This document shows, piece by piece, positions 22,877-30,989 of a DNA stretch of 64,000 bases; the first letter of the stretch is position 1, and each line of letters starts with the position of its first letter. Below the pieces are notes generated by a model. That model was not told the DNA's origin. It was given only the letters and a program-made list of their open reading frames with translations, and did no database searches. Source of the stretch: Pannonibacter sp051860505 (GTDB lineage: Bacteria > Pseudomonadota > Alphaproteobacteria > Rhizobiales > Stappiaceae); NCBI RefSeq assembly GCF_051860505.1, contig NZ_JBHYDX010000004.1:1-64000 (forward strand). Reading direction: 5' to 3'. The translations under genes were made by a program, and so were the position numbers.

Positions 22877-24152
22877 TCTCCGCAAAGGTCCTACCATCGC
22901 CATCAAGGATCGCTTCGCAGCCGGTCTCGGCCTGCCAGCGTTCAATGGCGACGTCGACGTAGGCCGGGCTGATTTCCATCGCGAAGACGCGGCGGCCGTT
23001 GGCCTCACCGGCCATGATCTGCGAGCCGGAGCCCGAGAACGGCTCGTAGCAAAGTCCGCCCCGCGCCACATGCTGGCGCATCGGGATGCCGAAGGCGTCG
23101 AGCGGTTTTGGCGTCGGGTGGTCGGGCCGCTCGTCCTTGGCGAAGGACGGCATCTCCCAAGTTGAGGGAAGCGTCTGCTCGGCGACCTTCGGCGGGCGGT
23201 TCGGGCGGCGCCAGCCCATGAAACAGGGCTCATGCTTCCATAGGTAATGCGACCGGGTCAGGACCCCGCGGTCCTTCACCCAGATGATCTGCTGATGGAC
23301 GAAAGCCCCCGCCTTCTCCCAGCAGGCTTCGAGCATCGCCTGGCGGCGCGAGGCGTGCCAGCAGTACCACGCGGCGTTTTCGGCGATGGCTTCCGTCACG
23401 GCCGCCGCGATGAAGCCGTCGTAAAGCTCGGCCCCCTGTGAACTGTCGTCCCAGGTCGTGCCATAGGAGGCCGACCAGTCCTTGTTCCGGGTCGGATGGT
23501 TCGAGCCGTCGTAGTCCACAAGATACGGCGGGTCCGTCGCGAACAGGATCGCCCGTTCGCCATTCATCAGGCGGCGCACATCTGCCGCGCTGGTGCTGTC
23601 GCCGCACAGCAGGCGATGGTCGCCGAGGATCCACAGATCGCCCGTCCGCGACGCCGGATTGCGCGGCGGTTCAGGGATGGTGACCGGCGGCACGGAGCCC
23701 CCGGCGCCACCCTCTTCACCGTCCCCCTCCGGCACGAAGGCCAGCAGCTTGTCGAGCTCGCCGTCGGAGAAGCCGACCAGCGATAGGTCGAAATCCTCAG
23801 CCAGAAGGTCGTTCAGTTCCGCCGACAGCAGCGCCTCGTCCCAAGTGCCCAGTTCGGTGAGCTTGTTGTCCGCGATGCGGTAGGCCCGCCGCTGCGCCTC
23901 GGTCAGATGCCCGAGAACGATCACGGGCGCTTCGGTCAGCCCCAGTTGGGTTGCCGCCAGCACCCGGCCATGGCCCGCAATCAGTTCCCCGTCTTCGGCC
24001 ACGAGGCACGGCACGGTCCAGCCGAACTCGGCCATGCTGGCCGCGATCTTGGCGACCTGGTCCGCGCCATGCGCCTTCGCGTTCTTCGCGTAGGGCTGGA
24101 GGCGCGACAGCGGCCAAGTCTCGATCCGCTCTGGGGCGAAGCTCAGCGTCAT
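22821..24152 (-). CDS. ParB-domain DNA methyltransferase (beta-class amino-MTase)
   Basis: A 443-residue protein: an N-terminal ParB/sulfiredoxin-like domain (residues 1-110; PYAKNAKAHGADQVAKIAAS, GELIAGHGRVLAATQLG), a linker, and an N6-adenine/N4-cytosine methyltransferase. The catalytic motif is DPPY (207-210), and the cofactor motif YEPFSGSGSQIMAGE lies near the C-terminus, the order of beta-class enzymes. Such enzymes are common in phages and modify phage DNA against host restriction; no restriction partner is adjacent. Start 24152 is preceded by a conserved start of the ParB domain; the frame is open upstream to 24260. Confidence 0.9.
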   Translation of the reverse strand: MTLSFAPERIETWPLSRLQPYAKNAKAHGADQVAKIAASMAEFGWTVPCLVAEDGELIAGHGRVLAATQLGLTEAPVIVLGHLTEAQRRAYRIADNKLTELGTWDEALLSAELNDLLAEDFDLSLVGFSDGELDKLLAFVPEGDGEEGGAGGSVPPVTIPEPPRNPASRTGDLWILGDHRLLCGDSTSAADVRRLMNGERAILFATDPPYLVDYDGSNHPTRNKDWSASYGTTWDDSSQGAELYDGFIAAAVTEAIAENAAWYCWHASRRQAMLEACWEKAGAFVHQQIIWVKDRGVLTRSHYLWKHEPCFMGWRRPNRPPKVAEQTLPSTWEMPSFAKDERPDHPTPKPLDAFGIPMRQHVARGGLCYEPFSGSGSQIMAGEANGRRVFAMEISPAYVDVAIERWQAETGCEAILDGDGRTFAEIKAYRLEGGQQDIDHQEH

Positions 24153-24656
24153 CGGCGGGTCATTCCTCGGATCAGGGTGGAAACCCCTGGCCCCCGGACT
24201 CCGGGGTCCAGTCTGGACTCCACGTGGGGTCCAGCGGCCACCACGGGTGTCCAGCATCAAGGGTTTGATTTTGCAGTGTTTCAGGCGGGTTCAGGCAACG
24301 CTGGCTTCCGGGTGGCTTCCCAAAAAGCCGGCCCTGTCGCTAGCGATGTGCCGCGCTTCGCCCGCCAGCATACGTTTCGGCCCGGAAAGGAACCGGAAAA
24401 CAATGGTTTGGCCGGATGGACTCTGGTTGGACGCCAGAAGCCAGCTCCGGTATCCACCGCAGGAGGAACGGCGGTTCGCCTGAGCGCACGAGAGCGAGCA
24501 TATCGCTATGGATAGCGTCAGAAGGGCGATCCGTCTCGCCTTGCGATGTCTCGCAGGAAAATGTCTCGCGCCTGCCTTCGGACTTGACAGTGCGGTCTTG
24601 AAGCCCGTTGTCGAACGCCCACCTTTCCGGTATGATTTCCGGAAATGGAGGGCAGC
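24153..24656. other. Intergenic region with a GTCCAG palindrome
   Basis: About 500 bases with no convincing gene. Near the methyltransferase start lies the palindrome GTCCAG-t-CTGGAC (24206-24218), with two further GTCCAG copies at about 24229 and 24249, in a position to control transcription of the methyltransferase (minus strand). The rest contains open frames without good starts or recognisable products. Promoters for the methyltransferase and for the antitoxin gene at 24657 are expected here. Confidence 0.4.
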
Positions 24657-24941
24657 ATGGCCAACACCGATCCTTCGCCCGTCACCGCATGGCGTCAGCG
24701 CCGCCAGCGGCAGGGTTTCGTGCGCGTCGAGGTGCAGGTGCGCCGCGAGGATGCAGGGCTGGTGCGCGATGTCGCCTCTGCCCTTGGCGACCCCGCGCGC
24801 GAGGCCGAAACTCGGTCCATCCTGCGCGAACGTGTCTCCCCTGCACGGGCTGGTGGGCTGAAGGCCCTTCTGGCGGCCGCACCGCTGGACGGGATCGACC
24901 TGGACCGCCCGCGCGATTTCGGACGCGAGACGGCCATTTGA
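24657..24941 (+). CDS. FitA/VapB-type antitoxin
   Basis: A 94-residue protein starting MANTDPSPVTAWRQRRQRQG, with FVRVEVQVRREDAGLVRDVA and the C-terminal toxin-wrapping segment IDLDRPRDFGRETAI. It precedes a PIN-domain toxin and overlaps it by four bases. Ribbon-helix-helix or similar DNA binding by the N-terminus is expected. The start at 24657 follows GGAGGGC; the ATG at 24645 lies before that binding site and was not chosen. Confidence 0.82.
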   Translation: MANTDPSPVTAWRQRRQRQGFVRVEVQVRREDAGLVRDVASALGDPAREAETRSILRERVSPARAGGLKALLAAAPLDGIDLDRPRDFGRETAI

Positions 24942-25351
24942 GTTTCCTGATCGACACCAACATCATCTCGGAAATCCGCAAGGGCGCGCGTTGCAATCCT
25001 GGTGTTGCAAGGTGGTGGGCTGAGGTTGCCGAGGGCGATCTGTGGCTCAGTACGCTGATCCTCGGCGAGATTCGCAAGGGTATCGAACTGGCGCGCCGCC
25101 GCGATCCGGACAAAGCATCGGTGCTGGAGGCGTGGCTGGGCGAAGTGGTTTCGGGCTTCGGAGATCGGTTGCTGCCGATGGATGCGGCCGTCGCGGACGA
25201 ATGGGGAAGGATGAGCGCGATCCGCCCGGTACCGGTGATCGACGCGCTTCTGGCCGCAACGGCGAAGGCCAATGGCCTCACGCTGGTCACACGCAACGAG
25301 GCGGATGTGTCCGGTCTCGGGGTCGCGGTGCTGAACCCGTTCGAGGATTGA
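24938..25351 (+). CDS. PIN-domain toxin, VapC/FitB-type
   Basis: A 137-residue PIN-domain ribonuclease. The first metal-binding aspartate is in LIDTNIISEIRKG, the second acidic cluster in WLSTLILGEIRKGIE, and the third in VIDALLAATAKANG, followed by LVTRNEADVSGLGV. All four acidic positions of the family are present. It starts at TTG 24938, overlapping the antitoxin stop (TTGA), so its translation is coupled. Such toxins cut specific tRNAs or rRNA. The pair is likely prophage cargo. Confidence 0.9.
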   Translation: MSFLIDTNIISEIRKGARCNPGVARWWAEVAEGDLWLSTLILGEIRKGIELARRRDPDKASVLEAWLGEVVSGFGDRLLPMDAAVADEWGRMSAIRPVPVIDALLAATAKANGLTLVTRNEADVSGLGVAVLNPFED

Positions 25352-25360
25352 ACCCTCGGG

Positions 25361-25786
25361 TCACGGCCCCGCCTTCGCCACTACGAATTCCATCGACCGC
25401 TTCTTCGGCACGCGCCTGCCGTTCAGCCGCCAGACGATGACCGCGATCCCGTATTGCCAGCGCCGGTTGGCGGTGGCGCGGCTGATGCCGAGCTCCCAGC
25501 AGATAGGCTTCCACGGCTTGCGGTTTGCCCGAAGCCAGAGCAGGCGCGCATCGGCAGGGTCGAGCCAGCGCAGCCAGAGCAGAGCATCCTCGGCCTGCGT
25601 GATGTCACGCGGCCCGGGCTTGGGCCGGCGCATCCGAGGCTCCTGGCCGACCTGGTCGGCGAAGCTGTGGAAATACTCGGGCCAGGCGTTGAAGTAGCCC
25701 TGCGGCTTCACCTCGGGCAACGAGCGGAACACGTCGGCGGCGCTCTCGAGCCGGTCCTCGACCATGGTGGGCGTCCACTCAGCCAT
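25361..25786 (-). CDS. DUF6362 phage protein
   Basis: A 141-residue protein beginning MAEWTPTMVEDRLESAADVF, with GYFNAWPEYFHSFADQVGQE and a C-terminal helix-turn-helix-like block (KPICWELGISRATANRRWQY). These match proteins called DUF6362, often found in the late regulatory zone of Rhodobacterales and Rhizobiales prophages. A DNA-binding role is likely but unproven. Start 25786 overlaps the end of the next gene upstream by eight bases, supporting cotranscription. Confidence 0.72.
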   Translation of the reverse strand: MAEWTPTMVEDRLESAADVFRSLPEVKPQGYFNAWPEYFHSFADQVGQEPRMRRPKPGPRDITQAEDALLWLRWLDPADARLLWLRANRKPWKPICWELGISRATANRRWQYGIAVIVWRLNGRRVPKKRSMEFVVAKAGP

Positions 25787-25979
25787 TCGCGGCCTCCCGG
25801 TCGTTCGCCCGAGGCCCATACAGCTTCTCACCGAGCTGACGGACCAGCTCGCGCTCTGGCCAGGTCAGGCGATGGTCGTCAACGGAGACGGCAAGCACAC
25901 CCTCGTCATGCCAGCCATCGCGTTTCACCTGGTCGGGATCCCGGCGCGTGCCGCCGTAGCCTTTCGGGTACCACCTCAT
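25779..25979 (-). CDS. Small phage protein, 66 residues
   Basis: A 66-residue hydrophilic protein (MRWYPKGYGGTRRDPDQVKR, then DDHRLTWPERELVRQLGEKL). It overlaps the RuvC-like gene by four bases (ATGA) and the DUF6362 gene by eight, so it is a middle gene of a three-gene unit. No family is recognised. The open frame upstream to 26177 is a shadow of the RuvC-like gene. Confidence 0.6.
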   Translation of the reverse strand: MRWYPKGYGGTRRDPDQVKRDGWHDEGVLAVSVDDHRLTWPERELVRQLGEKLYGPRANDREAANG

Positions 25980-26497
25980 CCCAGGCCCCCGTTCGTCTCG
26001 ATCGCCCAGTGCAGAATGGCGATGGCGTCGGCCTCGTTGTCGTCGGCGGGGGAGAACCCTTGTGCTCGCGCCGCGGCGATCATCGCCTCCTTGGGAGCGT
26101 TGCCCTTGCCAGTGGCATGGCGTTTGATCGTGCCGACAGGAACGCCCTCGTAGGGAACACCGCGCACTTCGGCCCACGAGGTCAGGGTAGCCATCAGCCC
26201 GCCGTAAATGTGGGCTGCGTCGGTGCCGGCGTGACGGCGGACTTCCTCGAACCAGATCGCGGCGATGGGGCCGGACAGACGGTCGAGTTCGGTCAGCCAG
26301 TTGGTGAAGCGGAGATACCGCATGCCGCCACCGTCGAAGCGTCCGGGGCGGAAGCTGACCGTGCCGCTGGTGATCAGTCCGTCATGGCTGCGGAGCGCCC
26401 AGCCGGTCGTGGTGCCGAGATCGAGGGCGAGGATGCAGGACCGGCTGATCGCGCCCGGTTCTGGGCGGACGTTCTGCGCGGGGATCGGTGTGTTCAT
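25976..26497 (-). CDS. RuvC-like Holliday-junction resolvase of phage type
   Basis: A 173-residue protein with the RuvC/RNase H-like first strand (ILALDLGTTTGWAL, catalytic aspartate), a second acidic strand (AAIWFEEVRRHAG) and the late helix with GNAPKEAMIAAARAQG and EADAIAILHWAIE. It should resolve branched phage DNA during recombination or packaging. It heads a three-gene unit and its promoter lies in the repeat-rich region upstream. Confidence 0.83.
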   Translation of the reverse strand: MNTPIPAQNVRPEPGAISRSCILALDLGTTTGWALRSHDGLITSGTVSFRPGRFDGGGMRYLRFTNWLTELDRLSGPIAAIWFEEVRRHAGTDAAHIYGGLMATLTSWAEVRGVPYEGVPVGTIKRHATGKGNAPKEAMIAAARAQGFSPADDNEADAIAILHWAIETNGGLG

Positions 26498-27033
26498 CGT
26501 GAAGGCTCACAAGCTGTGGGCCTTCGGCTTCGGTCACCTCAGGATTTAGCATCCGGCGGTCCTCGGCCAAAGCGAAAACGACCAGGGACGATGCGGCCGG
26601 CGAAGATCGACGCGCTGCCCGTCCCGGTCCCAACCTCCGAGCGCGTGGTCCCAACCTTCGAGGGGGTTGGGACAGCCCATTATCGTTTTACCTCAATGAC
26701 TTGCCCGGATGTGGTCCCAACCTCGGTGTCCCCAACGGGGGTCCTTCTCTTTTCGTATAGAAAAACATGTTCCCGACCTTTTCCGTTCTCCCACATGAAT
26801 GTGTAGCAAAAGGTTGGGATCACGGGGTGAGGTTGGGGACACCTTTGTTTTTGAACGGATTTTCGTGTCCCCAACCCCCTCGGGAGGTTGGGACAGGGTT
26901 GGGACCAACGAGGGGGTTGGGACGCGCGTCGACTGCAAGCTTCGGCGTTGTGGCGCTTGACAACTCTTCGCGCTTGCACGGACGATCTCACCATGAAGCT
27001 CCAACACTTTGAAAGCACGGTTCGATATTCCCT
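26498..27033. other. Non-coding repeat region (candidate phage origin or operator array)
   Basis: A 536-base gap between the RuvC-like gene (minus) and the PD-(D/E)XK-like gene (plus). It holds the GGTTGGGAC repeat array (26627-26923) and an A+T-rich core (about 26745-26815) flanked by repeats on both sides. Several open frames run through it but none has a good start or family. The promoters of both flanking genes must lie here. Confidence 0.6.
26627..26923. repeat. Cluster of about ten GGTTGGGAC iterons in both orientations
   Basis: Exact copies of GGTTGGGAC or its complement lie at 26627, 26648, 26665, 26714, 26886, 26897 and 26915. Variants with one change lie near 26728, 26812, 26831 and 26866. 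Copies at 26648 and 26665 face each other as an inverted repeat with an eight-base loop. The first two are spaced 21 bases, about two helical turns. An A+T-rich stretch sits between the two halves of the array. This is the usual build of iteron origins or multi-operator control regions. Confidence 0.85.
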
Positions 27034-28296
27034 ATGCGAGATAGAGACCTCCTATTCTTTGAAGAAGACTTGGACGCTCAGCTGCGGGCACGTCAGCAGA
27101 GCGTTTCTGGAGCGGTCGACGGCATAGCGAAGGACCAATTTCTCGTTTCAAGTGACCAGGAAATCTTAGATCACGTGGTTTCAGCGCTCACAGTCGAACC
27201 CGTTTCTCTGCGGGAAGACGCAATGACAATGAACCAGCAAGAAACGCAGATCGATGTCTCAAGGGACCAGATGCGCTACTTTAGCCCCGGTCGGAGTGGG
27301 CCTTTCTACATTCCGGGAACGCGGGTGGATATCGACATCCCGTTCATCGGCGAGGGATGGATTTTCCGGTATCGGACCAATCCGTGGTCGACGGTGTTTC
27401 CCCGTGCCGAGGTTCAGCGTGGACACCTACGCCTTTCTATCTCACAGCCTCACGATGCTGACCCGGCCTCCTTCAAGTCCATCTATGAACGGGAGATCAA
27501 GTTGATCCGCGAGTATGTGGATCGCGCTCACAAGCAGGTGCTCGCCTACAACGAGAGCTTGCCCAATTTGGTGCAGCAGGCGGTCAACCATCGTCGCGAC
27601 CGTCTTGGTAGGCATGGCAACATCGCGGCGCTTCTCGATATTCCTTTGGCGACCCGGCCCGGCGCGCCGTCCATTGCCCCCGTGAAAGTGGAGATCCGTC
27701 GTCCCCCGACTTTACCGGTGCCCCCGAAGACGGGGCTTGCGCCGGAGCCAGGCATTACGGAAGAGACCTTCGAGCATATCCTGCGCTTCATTCGGCATCA
27801 GGGGCGCACGTTCGAGCGAACGCCTAGCACCTATGCAGTCCACGGCGAGGAGGATCTGCGCAACATCATTCTGGCCCAGTTGAACGGGCACTTTCAGGGC
27901 GATGCTGTCGGCGAAGCATTTCGGGGCAAGGGCAAGACGGATATCTGCATCGAACAGGACAATCGCGCCGCGTTCGTCGGCGAGTGCAAGCTGTGGACGG
28001 GGCCAGCCGGCCTCACCTCTGCATTGGACCAGCTTCTTGGCTATCTAACATGGCGGGACAGCAAGGCTGCGCTGATCATGTTCAACGCGAAGAACAAGGA
28101 TTTCAGCAAGATACTTGAAGCGATGCCCGAGACGTTGCGCGCGCACCAGCTGTTCCTTCGGGAACTGCCGTGCACAGAAGCGGGGGAATGGCGAGTCCAG
28201 ATGCGTAGCGCTGAAGACGCAGGGCGTCGCGTCACGGTGCACGCTTTCGTGTTCAACCTGTATCACGAGGCCAGTCCTCGCATCAGGCCACTCTGA
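27034..28296 (+). CDS. Unknown protein with C-terminal PD-(D/E)XK-like nuclease motif
   Basis: A 420-residue protein with no family I can name. The N-terminal two thirds are mixed alpha/beta with a helical EREIKLIREYVDRAHKQVLA segment, then a proline-rich linker (residues 206-240). The C-terminal domain reads KGKTDICIEQDNRAAFVGECKL: D303, E317 and K319 match the D...ExK core of PD-(D/E)XK nucleases, followed by a helix with Q333. It is a single gene on the plus strand, opposite to the prophage replication operon, and may be defence or anti-competitor cargo. The start may be GTG or ATG slightly upstream; 27034 lacks a clear binding site. Confidence 0.6.
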   Translation: MRDRDLLFFEEDLDAQLRARQQSVSGAVDGIAKDQFLVSSDQEILDHVVSALTVEPVSLREDAMTMNQQETQIDVSRDQMRYFSPGRSGPFYIPGTRVDIDIPFIGEGWIFRYRTNPWSTVFPRAEVQRGHLRLSISQPHDADPASFKSIYEREIKLIREYVDRAHKQVLAYNESLPNLVQQAVNHRRDRLGRHGNIAALLDIPLATRPGAPSIAPVKVEIRRPPTLPVPPKTGLAPEPGITEETFEHILRFIRHQGRTFERTPSTYAVHGEEDLRNIILAQLNGHFQGDAVGEAFRGKGKTDICIEQDNRAAFVGECKLWTGPAGLTSALDQLLGYLTWRDSKAALIMFNAKNKDFSKILEAMPETLRAHQLFLRELPCTEAGEWRVQMRSAEDAGRRVTVHAFVFNLYHEASPRIRPL

Positions 28297-28389
28297 AAAG
28301 GAGGAGAGAGTTCTGCAGCGCGGCTAAGGTCCTACTTGGCTCAGCCACCATTGCCTACGCTACGCTCCTACTGGATCGGTTTGGGCTGC

Positions 28390-30981
28390 CTACTCACTGT
28401 CCTTTCTGTACCGCCACTCCCGCGGCGCCTCGCGCCCGCCCTCGTCGCGGCGGCGGTACCGCTCCCATCCGTTCGCCTTGAGGTAGGCCGAGACGCGCAT
28501 CTGGTCGCCGCGGGTCCACCGGGCGGGTTCGAGCCCGATGGCTTCCTCGAGGATTTCGCCGACCGATACATCTCTCAGCGGCTCCGGCCGCGGAACGCTC
28601 TCGGTGCGGGAGTTGCCGTAGTCGGGGAAGCCATCGGAGACGGTGCGGATCTCGTGCGTCAGCCAGTGTTCGATCAGGTCGTCCCAGGCGTCCGACTGGT
28701 AGCGGCGGCCCTGTTCCTCGCGGGCTTCCGCCAGCAGCGCCGGGTCGTCGATCCACCAGATCGCGCCGGCGCGGAAGCGGTGGACGGCCTCGGCCCAGAG
28801 CTGGTCCCGGTCGCGGGCGAGCGCCGCGATATCGATTGCACCGCAGCGAAGCGGCCAGAAGCGGCGGTTGCCGGTCTCGTCGCGCAGATAGGTGTCGGGG
28901 TTCACGGTGCCGGCGAACACGCACTGGCGCGGCACCTCGACTGTGTAGCGGCCATAGGGCGGGCGGAAGCGGTCGGTGGTTCGCGTCAGGAACGCCTTGA
29001 TGCGCGAGACCTCGGCGCGGCCGATGGCGTCGAGTTCGGCGATCTCGACGATCCAGACGCCCTGCATGTGCAGCGCCGCGTCCTTGGACCCGAGCTCGGG
29101 CAGCTCGTCGGTGAACCATTCCTCGCCGGCCAGTACCTTGATTGCAGTGGACTTGCGGGCGCCCTGCGGCCCCTCGAGGATCAGCATGTGGTCGGCCTTC
29201 ACGCCGGGGCGGTAGATGCGGGCGACGGCCGAGATCAGCCAGAGCGCGCCGATGGTGTGGTTGAACGCGGTGGGGTCGGCGCCGAGATAGGCGCTGGTCC
29301 AGGTCTCCATCCGGGGCGTGCCGTCCCATGTCAGGGTGTCGAGCCAGTCGCGGACGGGATGGATGCGCAGCTCGCGGGCGACGGCGCCAACGGCGCGGCT
29401 CACGACCACCGGCGCCACGTTGATCCCGCGGAGCTGCAGCCATTCGGCGGTGCGGATGTCGTCGGCGTCCTCCCAGGGGCGCGGGAGTGGCGCGGTCGCA
29501 CAATCCCACGGCAGCGGCTGGCGCACCACGATCTCCTGCCCGAACTCGTCAAAGGCGAGAACGCCGGCGAAGGCGGGATCGGAGGTCAGCGCGACGATGA
29601 CGTTGGCCTCGTTGCGCTCGGGCGCGCCGGCCAGATCGAGCCTGAGGCGTCTGAACCAGGCGGGCTTCGGGATCGGCGCATGCGGATCGCCGCTGGCGTT
29701 CACGCGTCGGCGAAGCTCGGCCAGCTGCTGCGTCAGGACCGACATGCCGATCCCGGTCGCGGACTTGATACGCGCGATGACCTGCCGTTCGGGCAGCGGG
29801 TCGAGTTTCGCCAGCGCGATGCGCCCGAGCAGCGTGGACAGGGGTTCGAACTCGGGCGGGTTGGTCAGCGCCTCGGCTGCGGCAATCAGCGTTGCCGGAT
29901 CGCCAGCGGAGGCGACGATGGGCATGGCCGTCTCCGGCTCGACCGGATCCGCGGCCTGCGGCTCCACTGTAGTGTCCGCGTCGCGCGTGTAATCCTCGGC
30001 GCGGGCGCCACGCTGCAGATCGTCGTTGAAGTCGTCGCCGTGGAGCGGAGCGACGATCTCGTTCGGGATGTCGGCGCGGTTCAGACGGTCCGAGAGCGTT
30101 GCGGCCGCCTGACGGCCGGCGTCTCCGGCATCGGCGTAGATAGTGACGCGCCGGGTGCCCTCGGGCCACTGGAACCGCGCCAGACCGTCGGCCGACAGCG
30201 CCGCCCATACCGGTGTGCCGAAGAGCGCGTGCGCGGCGAGCGCCGTCTCGATACCCTCGGCCATGCCGATGTGGCCGTCCTCCGGCATCGGGAACAGGCG
30301 AACCACGGCATCCTTCACGCTGCCGAGCATCTTCTTGCCCGGGGGCGCCTTCGCGCTGCCGTCATCGAGCAGGAAGGTGCGGTGGATGCCCGGTGCGCGC
30401 TCCCCGTCCGGCAGCCGCAGGATTGCGATCAGGCCGGGCCAGCCGCGGCAGCTTTCGAAGTCCGGAAGATCGGGATGGAACCTCAGGTCGGGCGATCCGG
30501 GATCCGACAGCCCGCGAGCTCGCAGATAGGTCTCGCCCGGCGTGCCGGCGAGCGGCACGGCCCCGCCGACAAGACGCGCGATCTCGGCGGAATGGTCGGG
30601 GCGCGCGCGCATGGGCGACGCCGGCGCTTTCCGCGTCGCGGGATGGTCGATCCCCGCAAGCCGCGCCGCCTCGTCGAAGAGCGCGCCGTCGCAGAGGCCG
30701 GTCGCCTGCGCGATCAGGTCGATGGGACCGGCCCGCTCGCCGGTGGCGTAGTCGAAGCCCCAGCCGGCATAGGGCCCGTCGAGATGGATGGTGCAGGAGC
30801 CTTCCTTCCGTGGCGGGCGCCCGGAGAGGTCGGCGCAGCGCAAGGAACGACGGTCGCGCGCCAGCCGGGCTTCGGGGAAGAGCCTCGGCAACCAGTCGGC
30901 GGCCGTGCAGGCCAGGCGGTCCTTCACCGCCGCGAGATCGTGCCTGGTCTTCGGGATCGCGATGTCGTTGAGGTCGATCAT
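28390..30981 (-). CDS. Phage primase-helicase: DUF7146/Toprim primase and VirE/VapE ATPase
   Basis: An 863-residue multidomain replication protein. The N-terminus (YAGWGFDYATGERAGPIDLI) resembles primase zinc/DUF7146 segments, followed by a Toprim domain (MAEGIETALAAHALFGTPVW, VTIYADAGDAGRQAA). The C-terminal half is a VirE/VapE P-loop ATPase with Walker A EGPQGARKSTAIKVLAGEEW and the sensor block FAGTVNPDTYLRDETGNRRF. It should prime and unwind phage DNA. Start 30981 (MIDLNDIAIPKTRHDL) is used because it follows the conserved GGGGCGCGATG leader shared with two other genes of this operon. Confidence 0.9.
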   Translation of the reverse strand: MIDLNDIAIPKTRHDLAAVKDRLACTAADWLPRLFPEARLARDRRSLRCADLSGRPPRKEGSCTIHLDGPYAGWGFDYATGERAGPIDLIAQATGLCDGALFDEAARLAGIDHPATRKAPASPMRARPDHSAEIARLVGGAVPLAGTPGETYLRARGLSDPGSPDLRFHPDLPDFESCRGWPGLIAILRLPDGERAPGIHRTFLLDDGSAKAPPGKKMLGSVKDAVVRLFPMPEDGHIGMAEGIETALAAHALFGTPVWAALSADGLARFQWPEGTRRVTIYADAGDAGRQAAATLSDRLNRADIPNEIVAPLHGDDFNDDLQRGARAEDYTRDADTTVEPQAADPVEPETAMPIVASAGDPATLIAAAEALTNPPEFEPLSTLLGRIALAKLDPLPERQVIARIKSATGIGMSVLTQQLAELRRRVNASGDPHAPIPKPAWFRRLRLDLAGAPERNEANVIVALTSDPAFAGVLAFDEFGQEIVVRQPLPWDCATAPLPRPWEDADDIRTAEWLQLRGINVAPVVVSRAVGAVARELRIHPVRDWLDTLTWDGTPRMETWTSAYLGADPTAFNHTIGALWLISAVARIYRPGVKADHMLILEGPQGARKSTAIKVLAGEEWFTDELPELGSKDAALHMQGVWIVEIAELDAIGRAEVSRIKAFLTRTTDRFRPPYGRYTVEVPRQCVFAGTVNPDTYLRDETGNRRFWPLRCGAIDIAALARDRDQLWAEAVHRFRAGAIWWIDDPALLAEAREEQGRRYQSDAWDDLIEHWLTHEIRTVSDGFPDYGNSRTESVPRPEPLRDVSVGEILEEAIGLEPARWTRGDQMRVSAYLKANGWERYRRRDEGGREAPREWRYRKDSE

Positions 30982-30989
30982 CGCGCCCC

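Noticed and set aside
26680..27018. Minus-strand frames through the GGTTGGGAC repeats
   Set aside because: The frames arise from the repeats themselves, lack ribosome binding sites and match no family.
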